A model generated the notes under the pieces. It was not told where the DNA came from and did no database searches. It saw only the letters and a list, made by a program, of their open reading frames with translations. Shown here one piece after another: positions 1 through 7,163 of a stretch of DNA of 7,163 nucleotides. The position numbers and the translations under genes are program-made. Each line of letters starts with the position of its first letter. Position 1 is the stretch's first letter. Source of the stretch: Rhodospirillales bacterium RIFCSPLOWO2_12_FULL_67_15 (GTDB lineage: Bacteria; Pseudomonadota; Alphaproteobacteria; Rhodospirillales; 2-12-FULL-67-15); NCBI GenBank assembly GCA_001830475.1, contig MIAC01000057.1, forward strand, positions 3,189 through 10,351, read 5' to 3'.

Positions 1-117
1 GACGATCAGGCGATCGACCACGCGCGTCGCCCGCGCGATGATGTCGAGGTGCCCCCGCGTCACCGGATCGAAAGTGCCGGGATAGATGCCGGCGCGCCGG
101 TGTGAAGCGCTGCTCAT
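1..117 (-). CDS. coaD: Pantetheine-phosphate adenylyltransferase, N-terminal part (cut by window edge)
   Basis: CoaD transfers the AMP moiety of ATP to 4'-phosphopantetheine, giving dephospho-CoA, the penultimate step of cytosolic coenzyme A synthesis. Only the first 39 codons are present; a full protein is about 160-170 residues. They include the family's nucleotidyltransferase signature: G14-T-F-D-P at 14-18, then T20-R-G-H23, the T/HxGH motif whose histidine binds ATP phosphates. The ATG at 117 is chosen because a good Shine-Dalgarno sequence, GAGGGA (minus strand, 129-124), lies 6 nt upstream and because the conserved core begins about ten residues in, as usual. It starts 21 nt after the gyrA stop with no terminator between, so co-transcription with gyrA is likely. 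The gyrA-coaD pairing recurs in alphaproteobacteria. Nothing looks broken; the truncation is the window boundary. Confidence 0.93.
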   Translation of the reverse strand, partial: MSSASHRRAGIYPGTFDPVTRGHLDIIARATRVVDRLIV

Positions 118-130
118 GGAATGTCCCTCG
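118..130 (-). promoter_or_regulatory. Ribosome binding site of coaD
   Basis: On the minus strand the sequence GAGGGA lies 6 nt before the ATG at 117, inside the 21-nt gap after the gyrA stop. It is the best anti-16S match in the gap. It fixes the coaD start and allows translation right after gyrA on a shared transcript. Confidence 0.6.
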
Positions 131-138
131 CCAGGCGG

Positions 139-2964
<2,826 letters not shown>

Positions 2965-2987
2965 TTATTAGAAGCCGGGCGGAGCCG

Positions 2988-3008
2988 AAAAAGCCCCTTT
3001 CGCAAGGG
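2988..3008 (-). terminator. Candidate Rho-independent terminator after the MFS gene (or gyrA leader hairpin)
   Basis: Read on the minus strand, CCCTT, a GCGA tetraloop (GNRA type) and AAGGG form a 5-bp hairpin, followed by GC and five T residues. It lies 74 nt past the MFS stop and just before gyrA, where a terminator would insulate the two genes. The stem is short and two bases separate it from the T-run, so termination would probably be partial. If gyrA starts at the putative extended -10 near 3013-3021, the same hairpin would sit in the gyrA leader. Confidence 0.4.
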
Positions 3009-3012
3009 TTAA

Positions 3013-3021
3013 AATCTAGCA
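3013..3021 (-). promoter_or_regulatory. Possible extended -10 element for gyrA
   Basis: The minus strand reads TGCTAGATT, a TGn extended -10 followed by a 4/6 match to TATAAT. It lies about 50 nt upstream of the GTG at 2964. No convincing -35 hexamer is found 16-18 bp upstream. It could give gyrA its own start site, independent of ssb and the transporter, but in a short AT-richer stretch it may be chance. Confidence 0.25.
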
Positions 3022-3063
3022 CGACGCAAGCTTTCCGAACAGCCCGCACCAGTCCCGTTCGTT

Positions 3064-3089
3064 CGCTTGAAACGCCTTGGATTCAAGCG
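3064..3089. repeat. 8-bp perfect inverted repeat overlapping the MFS stop codon
   Basis: CGCTTGAA (3064-3071) and TTCAAGCG (3082-3089) are perfect reverse complements around a 10-nt loop. On the minus strand the first arm contains the MFS stop codon TGA (3085-3083). No T-run follows on that strand, so it is not a classical intrinsic terminator. It could be a 3' stabilising hairpin or work together with the T-run hairpin downstream at 2988-3008. Confidence 0.5.
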
Positions 3090-4300
3090 GTTTTCCGGGC
3101 CAGCCGCCGCCTGTGGATAAGAAGCCAGGCCGCGGCCGCGAAAACGACCAGAATCGGCATCACCACGCCCAGGTTGACCACCGCCCAGCCGTGACCGTGC
3201 TGCAGCGCGCCCGAGGTGAAGCTCGAAGCCGAAACCGTCCCGAACACCAGAAAATCGTTCAGCGCCTGGACTCGGGCGCGCTCCTCGGGCCGGTGACATT
3301 CGGTCAAGAGCGCGGTCCCGCCCACGAACATGAAATTCCAGCCCATCCCGATCAGCACCAGCCCGAACCAGTAGTGCAGGAGCGTCTGGTCGGCGAGATT
3401 CACCGCCACCGCGGCGATCATCACCCCGGTGCCGGCGAGGATCACCCGCGGCGCGCCGTAGCGGCGGATCAGGTGCCCGGTCGCGAAGCTCGGCGCGTAC
3501 ATGCCGACCACGTGCCACTGGATCACGAAGGCGGTGTCGGCGAAGCCGAAGTGCGCCGCGTGCATGGCGAGCGGGGTCGCGGTCATTACCAGGTTCATGG
3601 ACGCGTAGCCGATCATGGCCGCGGCCGCGGCGACGAGGAAGTCCGGGCTCCGGACGATGGCCCCGAGCGGTCTTCCGGCGGAGAGCGCGGTGGTCGGCCG
3701 GGGAATCCGGACGAAACGCAAGAGCGCGATGTTGACGACGCAGAGCCCGGCGAGCGCGGCATAACTGCCCGCGAACGCCGCCGAGGCGACGGCATCCCGG
3801 GTCAGCTTGGCGATCTCGGGCCCCAGGAAGGCCGCCACCAGGCCGCCCGCCATGACGTAGGAAATGGCCTTGGGGCGAAAATCCTCGTCGGCCATGTCGG
3901 CGGCGGCGAAGCGATAATATTGCCAGAACGCGTTGTGGATGCCGAGGATCGCGCTGCCCGCGGCGAAGAGGACGAAATCGCCGGCATAGATGGCGGCGGC
4001 GGCGAGGCCGGCGCCGAGAATGCCGATGGTCTGCCCGACCATGAAACCCGCCCGCCGGCCGATCCGCCCCATGAGCAGCGAGGCGGGAACGGTCGAAATC
4101 ATGGTCATCACGAACTGGAGGGCGAACGGTACCGTCGCCAGCGCCTTGTTCTCGGCCAGCGCCTGCCCGGCCAGCGCCGAAACGACGATCACCAGCACCG
4201 CGCCGCCCTGCGCCAGCGCCTGGCAAACCGCCAGCACGAACGCGTTGGCCCGCGCCTGGCGGCGGGCCTCTGGATCGAACGCGACGGAGGGTTCGGGCAT
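3083..4300 (-). CDS. Major facilitator superfamily transporter, substrate unknown
   Basis: This is a 405-residue inner-membrane protein of the length and pattern of a 12-helix MFS permease driven by ion or solute gradients. Hydrophobic segments lie at about 20-43, 55-76, 86-106, 108-126, 146-164, 174-195, 220-242, 255-275, 284-303, 307-326, 346-364 and 372-395. The loop between helices 2 and 3 carries motif A as GRIGRRAGFMVGQ (78-90), with a weaker copy, GHLIRRYGAPRVI (275-287), in the second half, as expected from the internal duplication. Other marked stretches are NAFWQYYRFAAADM (123-136) and GWNFMFVGGTALLTECHRPE (320-339). Both ends are cytoplasmic and basic (HRRRLARK at the C-terminus). 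There is no signal peptide or extra domain. The gene starts 49 nt after the ssb stop with no clear Shine-Dalgarno (CAACTGAGTC before ATG), so it may be read from the ssb transcript and poorly translated. Export of a small molecule is a guess; the sequence does not indicate a substrate. Confidence 0.9.
   Translation of the reverse strand: MPEPSVAFDPEARRQARANAFVLAVCQALAQGGAVLVIVVSALAGQALAENKALATVPFALQFVMTMISTVPASLLMGRIGRRAGFMVGQTIGILGAGLAAAAIYAGDFVLFAAGSAILGIHNAFWQYYRFAAADMADEDFRPKAISYVMAGGLVAAFLGPEIAKLTRDAVASAAFAGSYAALAGLCVVNIALLRFVRIPRPTTALSAGRPLGAIVRSPDFLVAAAAAMIGYASMNLVMTATPLAMHAAHFGFADTAFVIQWHVVGMYAPSFATGHLIRRYGAPRVILAGTGVMIAAVAVNLADQTLLHYWFGLVLIGMGWNFMFVGGTALLTECHRPEERARVQALNDFLVFGTVSASSFTSGALQHGHGWAVVNLGVVMPILVVFAAAAWLLIHRRRLARKTA
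3112..3120 (-). promoter_or_regulatory. Consensus DnaA box within the 3' end of the MFS gene, upstream of gyrA
   Basis: The minus strand reads TTATCCACA, an exact match to the strong E. coli DnaA box. It lies in codons for L394-I-H-R397 of the transporter, 148 nt before the GTG of gyrA. The codons used there are CTT for Leu and AGG for Arg, both unusual among the GC-ending codons of this gene. DnaA binding is inferred from sequence only. Confidence 0.5.
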
Positions 4301-4349
4301 GACTCAGTTGACGGCGCGCGGCTTCAAGCGCCCGGGATAGCAGGCTGGG

Positions 4350-4835
4350 TCAGAACGGGATTTCGTCGTCGAGATCGCCGCGGCCGCCCTTCTTGCCCCC
4401 TTTGCCGCCGCCCGGAGTGCCGCCCATGCCCGTTTCCGGCGCGTCGTCGGCTGGGACTTCGGCGCCTTCGCCGCCGCCGCCGCCCTTGGAATCGAGCAGC
4501 GTGAGTTCGCCGCGGAAACGCTCGATGACCACTTCGGTCGTGTATTTCTCCTGGCCCGATTTGTCGGTCCACTTGCGGGTGCGGAGCTGGCCTTCGAGAT
4601 AGACCTTGGACCCCTTCTTCAGGTACTTCTCGGCCACGTCGCCGAGCCGATCGTTGAAGATCACGACCCGGTGCCATTCGGTCCGTTCCTGGCGCTCGCC
4701 GGTCTGCTTGTCCTTCCACGATTCGGACGTGGCGACCGACATGTTCACGATCTTGGTCCCGCTCTGGGCGTAGCGCACCTCGGGATCGCGCCCGAGATTG
4801 CCGACCAAGATCACCTTGTTGACCGAGCCTGCCAT
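4350..4835 (-). CDS. ssb: Single-stranded DNA-binding protein
   Basis: SSB binds single-stranded DNA as a homotetramer during replication, recombination and repair, and recruits partners through its C-terminal tip. The 161-residue product has an OB fold at about 5-112. It begins [16 protein letters not shown] and keeps the DNA-stacking aromatics W40, W54, F60 and W89 at almost the E. coli positions. A flexible Gly-rich linker follows (118-153, with a run of five glycines and later [10 protein letters not shown]), then the acidic tip DLDDEIPF (154-161), which docks RecO, PriA, exonuclease I and others in known systems. The start at 4835 is supported by AAGGAA 9 nt upstream. The frame stays open to an ATG at 4913, but that adds 26 Gly/Trp-rich residues overlapping the repeats and is unlike SSB. 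It diverges from uvrA, a classical pairing, and is the first gene of the leftward cluster. Confidence 0.97.
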   Translation of the reverse strand: MAGSVNKVILVGNLGRDPEVRYAQSGTKIVNMSVATSESWKDKQTGERQERTEWHRVVIFNDRLGDVAEKYLKKGSKVYLEGQLRTRKWTDKSGQEKYTTEVVIERFRGELTLLDSKGGGGGEGAEVPADDAPETGMGGTPGGGKGGKKGGRGDLDDEIPF

Positions 4836-4844
4836 GATTGACCG

Positions 4845-4850
4845 TTCCTT
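4845..4850 (-). promoter_or_regulatory. Ribosome binding site of ssb
   Basis: AAGGAA on the minus strand lies 9 nt before the ATG at 4835, within a longer purine tract AGGAAAGGAA. It decides the start in favour of [15 protein letters not shown] over the 26-residue longer reading that begins at 4913. Confidence 0.65.
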
Positions 4851-4881
4851 TCCTGAAACCGGGGCGACTTTACCCTCCCCG

Positions 4882-4915
4882 CCCCCGCCATGCCATATCC
4901 CCCGCCACGCCATAT
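4882..4915. repeat. Two tandem 17-bp direct repeats upstream of ssb
   Basis: On the minus strand the unit ATATGGCRTGGCGGGGG occurs twice with no gap (4915-4899, then 4898-4882). The copies differ at one base only (c4908 versus t4891 on the plus strand). The array ends 46 nt before the ssb ATG and overlaps the adjacent DnaA box by one base. In a 191-base spacer this is clearly non-random sequence, either a recent duplication or two sites for a DNA-binding protein on one face about 1.6 helical turns apart. No known operator is recognised. Confidence 0.75.
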
Positions 4916-4923
4916 GTGGATAA
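4915..4923 (-). promoter_or_regulatory. Consensus DnaA box in the ssb-uvrA intergenic region
   Basis: TTATCCACA on the minus strand matches the strong DnaA 9-mer exactly. It lies 79 nt before the ssb start and directly beside the tandem 17-mers. A degenerate copy (7/9), cgATCCACA, sits at 4998-5006 on the plus strand in the uvrA leader. The box overlaps a poor -35-like TCCACA that has TATGGC 17 bp downstream, so DnaA could in principle affect ssb transcription. That role is inferred. Confidence 0.6.
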
Positions 4924-4941
4924 CCGGGAAAATCCGGGCGC

Positions 4942-4951
4942 GGCGATCGCC
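4942..4951. repeat. 10-bp palindrome GGCGATCGCC next to the uvrA promoter
   Basis: A perfect 10-bp palindrome ends 2 bp before the candidate -35 hexamer TTGACG of uvrA. It could be an operator half-pair or simply a GC-rich chance palindrome; GCGATCGC is self-complementary and not rare at this base composition. No regulator is recognised. Confidence 0.3.
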
Positions 4952-4953
4952 CT

Positions 4954-4982
4954 TTGACGGGCCGGGGCCGAGCCTTTATCTC
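4954..4982 (+). promoter_or_regulatory. Candidate sigma70-type promoter of uvrA
   Basis: TTGACG (4954-4959) matches the -35 consensus at 5 of 6 positions. A 17-bp spacer separates it from TATCTC (4977-4982), a 3/6 match to -10. A start near 4989 would give a leader of about 38 nt, beginning within the left arm of the inverted repeat at 4988-5019. Good -35 and weak -10 elements are common in alphaproteobacteria. No GTTC-N7-GTTC or CTGT-N8-ACAG SOS box overlaps it. Confidence 0.5.
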
Positions 4983-4987
4983 TGAAA

Positions 4988-5019
4988 GGTTCCGGACCGA
5001 TCCACATTCCGGCGGAACC
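4988..5019. repeat. 7-bp inverted repeat in the uvrA leader
   Basis: GGTTCCG (4988-4994) and CGGAACC (5013-5019) are exact reverse complements 18 nt apart. TTCCGG also recurs directly at 4990-4995 and 5007-5012. The right arm overlaps the only purine-rich stretch before the uvrA ATG (GGCGGAA, 5011-5017). A leader hairpin could therefore hide the ribosome site, or the DNA could be an operator across the transcription start. Confidence 0.5.
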
Positions 5020-5026
5020 GTCCCCC

Positions 5027-7163
5027 ATGGATAAGATCGTCGTTCGCGGCGCGCGCGAGCACAACCTCAAGAACATCGACGTCGAGATCCCGCGCGGGAG
5101 CCTCACCGTCATCACCGGCCTTTCCGGCTCGGGCAAGTCTTCGCTCGCCTTCGACACCATCTATGCCGAGGGCCAGCGCCGCTACGTCGAATCGCTTTCG
5201 GCCTACGCCCGGCAGTTCCTGGAATTGATGCAGAAGCCGGACATGGATTCGATCGAGGGCCTCTCCCCCGCCATCTCGATCGAGCAGAAGACGACCTCGC
5301 GCAATCCGCGCTCGACGGTCGGCACGGTGACGGAAATCTACGACTACCTCAGGCTCCTGTTCGCCCGCGTCGGCGTGCCGCATTCGCCCGCCACGGGACT
5401 CCCGATCGAAAGCCAGACCGTGAGCCAGATGGTGGACAAGGTCCTGGCGATGAAGGAAGGGACGCGGCTCTACCTGCTCGCGCCGATCGTGCGCGGGCGC
5501 AAGGGCGAATACCGCAAGGAGTTGCAGGATCTGGCCAAGCGCGGCTTCCAGCGGGTCAAGATCGACGGCAAGCCCTACGAAATCGACGATGCGCCGCAAC
5601 TCGACAAGAAGCGCAAGCACGACATCGAGGTGGTGGTGGACCGGGTCGTGGTGCGCGAGGGGCTCGGAAGCCGGCTCGCCGATTCGTTCGAAACCGCGCT
5701 CAAGCTCGCCGACGGGATCGCCTTCGCCGAGGACGCGGATTCGGGCGCGCGCACGGTCTTTTCCGCCAAGTTCGCCTGTCCGGTCTCGGGTTTCACCATC
5801 TCCGAGATCGAGCCGCGTCTGTTCTCCTTCAACAACCCCTTCGGCGCCTGTCCGGCCTGCGACGGCCTCGGGACCGAGATGTTCTTCGACCCCGAGCTGG
5901 TGGTGCCCGACGAGAAGCTCGCCCTCGCCGAAGAAGCGATCGCGCCCTGGGCGGGCTCGTCCTCGCGCTACTACGAACAGACCCTGGAATGTCTCGCCAA
6001 GCACTACAAGTTCGGCCTCGACGTTCCCTTCCGCAAGCTTCCCGACGCCGTCAGGCGCGCGATCCTGTTCGGCTCGGGCGAGGAACCCGTCACCATGCGC
6101 TACCACGACGGGACCAAGGCCTACGAGATCACCAAGCCGTTCGAGGGCGTGATCCCGAACATGGAGCGGCGCTGGCGCGAGACCGATTCCAACTGGGTCC
6201 GCGACGAGCTGTCGCGCTTCCAGACCGTCTCGACCTGCGACACCTGCAAGGGCGCGCGGCTCAAGCCCGAGGCGCTGGCGGTCAAGATCGCCGGCCTGAA
6301 CATCTCCGAGGTCGCGGGGTTTTCCATCGTCGAGGCCGCCCGCTGGTTCGGCGCGCTCGAAGGAAAGCTCACGCCCAAGCAGCGCGAGATCGCGCGGCGG
6401 ATTTTGCGCGAAATCAACGAGCGGCTCGGCTTCCTGGTCGACGTCGGGCTCGAATACCTGACGCTCGGGCGCGCCTCGGGCACCCTCTCGGGCGGCGAAA
6501 GCCAGCGCATCCGGCTCGCGTCCCAGATCGGCTCGGGGCTGACCGGCGTTCTCTACGTGCTCGACGAGCCCTCGATCGGGCTCCATCCCCGCGACAACGC
6601 CCGCCTGCTCGCCACCTTGAAGCGCCTGCGCGACCTCGGCAACACCGTGATCGTGGTCGAGCACGACGAGGACGCCATCCGCGCCGCCGATTACGTCGTC
6701 GACATGGGCCCCGGCGCGGGCGTGCACGGCGGCAAGGTCGTCGTTGCGGGTACGGCCGAGGCCGTCCTGCATTGCCCCGAAAGCCTGACCGGCCAGTACC
6801 TGACCCGGGCGCGCCAGATTCCGCTGCCGCTGCTCCGGCGCACGCGCCATCCGGGACGGATGCTGCGCGTCGTCGGCGCCCGCGCCAACAACCTCGCGGA
6901 TATCACCGCCGAGTTCCCGATCGGGCTTTTCACCTGCGTCACCGGCGTTTCCGGCGGCGGCAAGTCCACGCTCGTGATCGAGACGCTCTATTACGCGCTC
7001 GCGCGCAAGCTCATGGGGGCCAGGGTCCATCCCGGCGCGCACGGCCGGATCGAGGGCGTCGAGCTGATCGACAAGGTTGTGGACATCGACCAGTCGCCGA
7101 TCGGACGCACGCCGCGCTCGAACCCCGCCACCTACACCGGCGCGTTCACGCCGATCCGCGACT
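5027..7163 (+). CDS. uvrA: Excinuclease ABC subunit UvrA, N-terminal three quarters (cut by window edge)
   Basis: UvrA is the ATP-driven damage sensor of nucleotide excision repair: its dimer finds distorted DNA and loads UvrB. The frame is open from ATG 5027 to the window end (712 codons plus one base of about 940-960). Visible in order are Walker A-1 GLSGSGKS (31-38), the UvrB-binding and DNA-binding insertion region, ABC signature LSGGE (487-491), Walker B VLYVLDEP (508-515), switch His in VVEHD (H546) and Walker A-2 GVSGGGKS (640-647). The second signature and the C-terminal zinc finger lie beyond the window. The first zinc module is altered: C251-P-V-S254 replaces CxxC, while C275-P-A-C278 is kept. 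ATG 5027 gives [18 protein letters not shown], matching the family N-terminus, but the upstream site is a weak GGCGGAA. The gene diverges from ssb across a 191-nt control region. Confidence 0.96.
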   Translation, partial: MDKIVVRGAREHNLKNIDVEIPRGSLTVITGLSGSGKSSLAFDTIYAEGQRRYVESLSAYARQFLELMQKPDMDSIEGLSPAISIEQKTTSRNPRSTVGTVTEIYDYLRLLFARVGVPHSPATGLPIESQTVSQMVDKVLAMKEGTRLYLLAPIVRGRKGEYRKELQDLAKRGFQRVKIDGKPYEIDDAPQLDKKRKHDIEVVVDRVVVREGLGSRLADSFETALKLADGIAFAEDADSGARTVFSAKFACPVSGFTISEIEPRLFSFNNPFGACPACDGLGTEMFFDPELVVPDEKLALAEEAIAPWAGSSSRYYEQTLECLAKHYKFGLDVPFRKLPDAVRRAILFGSGEEPVTMRYHDGTKAYEITKPFEGVIPNMERRWRETDSNWVRDELSRFQTVSTCDTCKGARLKPEALAVKIAGLNISEVAGFSIVEAARWFGALEGKLTPKQREIARRILREINERLGFLVDVGLEYLTLGRASGTLSGGESQRIRLASQIGSGLTGVLYVLDEPSIGLHPRDNARLLATLKRLRDLGNTVIVVEHDEDAIRAADYVVDMGPGAGVHGGKVVVAGTAEAVLHCPESLTGQYLTRARQIPLPLLRRTRHPGRMLRVVGARANNLADITAEFPIGLFTCVTGVSGGGKSTLVIETLYYALARKLMGARVHPGAHGRIEGVELIDKVVDIDQSPIGRTPRSNPATYTGAFTPIRD

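Noticed and set aside
4322..4330. CTTCAAGCG shared by the ssb-MFS gap and the MFS stop region
   Set aside because: Only eight bases (TTCAAGCG) are shared between two distant sites, with no extended similarity.
4462..4486. GCC-triplet run within ssb as a microsatellite or repeat element
   Set aside because: It encodes the glycine run of the SSB linker, a normal low-complexity tract for this family.
3077..4504. A 475-codon plus-strand frame opposite the transporter and ssb
   Set aside because: It runs through two well-supported genes and their spacer on the other strand and encodes only Arg/Gly/His-rich sequence.
4865..4870. TAAAGT as a -10 for ssb on the minus strand
   Set aside because: It has a 4/6 match, but the hexamer 17 bp upstream (TGGCAT) is a poor -35. 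No ssb promoter could be picked with confidence.
4836..4913. A 26-residue N-terminal extension of SSB from the ATG at 4913
   Set aside because: The extension is Gly/Trp-rich, overlaps the tandem repeats and has no SSB homology. The ATG at 4835 has a proper ribosome site and the canonical N-terminus.
4989..5003. A possible alphaproteobacterial SOS box, GTTC-N7-GTTC
   Set aside because: The second half reads ATCC, only two of four bases, so the match is too weak to call.
4976..7042. A 688-codon open frame on the minus strand opposite uvrA
   Set aside because: It is antisense to a clear UvrA with all expected motifs. Its composition is that of a shadow frame and it has no recognisable domain.
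7071..7085. DnaA-like ATGTCCACA in uvrA (and GCATCCACA near 3935)
   Set aside because: Both are 7/9 matches inside well-conserved coding sequence and are expected by chance.

Overview
The window is a GC-rich chromosomal segment with short intergenic gaps, GC-ending codons and ordinary housekeeping genes. It most resembles an alphaproteobacterium, perhaps Rhodospirillales-like. Three things point there: the ssb–gyrA–coaD order on one strand with uvrA diverging from ssb, a roughly 50-residue insert in the GyrA C-terminal domain, and a UvrA first zinc module reading CPVSGFTI instead of CxxC. The assignment is from recalled family features, not from a search.

Layout from left to right. The minus strand is transcribed from about 4835 down to 1: ssb (4835-4350), an MFS membrane transporter (4300-3083), gyrA (2964-139, with a plausible shorter start at 2937) and the first 39 codons of coaD (117-1, cut by the window edge). 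The plus strand carries uvrA from 5027 to the end of the window, also cut, covering about the first three quarters of the protein. The 191-base gap between ssb and uvrA is the only substantial control region. It holds a consensus DnaA box, two tandem 17-bp repeats, a 10-bp palindrome, a candidate sigma70 promoter for uvrA and a 7-bp inverted repeat running into the uvrA ribosome-binding region. The 118-base gap between the transporter and gyrA holds a hairpin with a T-run and a possible extended -10 element.

Functionally this is a DNA replication and repair neighbourhood. SSB coats single strands, gyrase A supercoils and decatenates DNA, and UvrA recognises damage. CoaD, in coenzyme A synthesis, is a frequent passenger behind gyrA. 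The transporter is the odd member: it separates ssb from gyrA and has no evident link to DNA metabolism.

No new mobile element, CRISPR array, RNA gene or defence system is visible. The observations most worth checking are regulatory. Two perfect TTATCCACA boxes lie in the same orientation upstream of ssb and gyrA, a tandem 17-mer abuts one of them, and the inverted repeat lies in the uvrA leader where a classical SOS box would have been expected but was not found.
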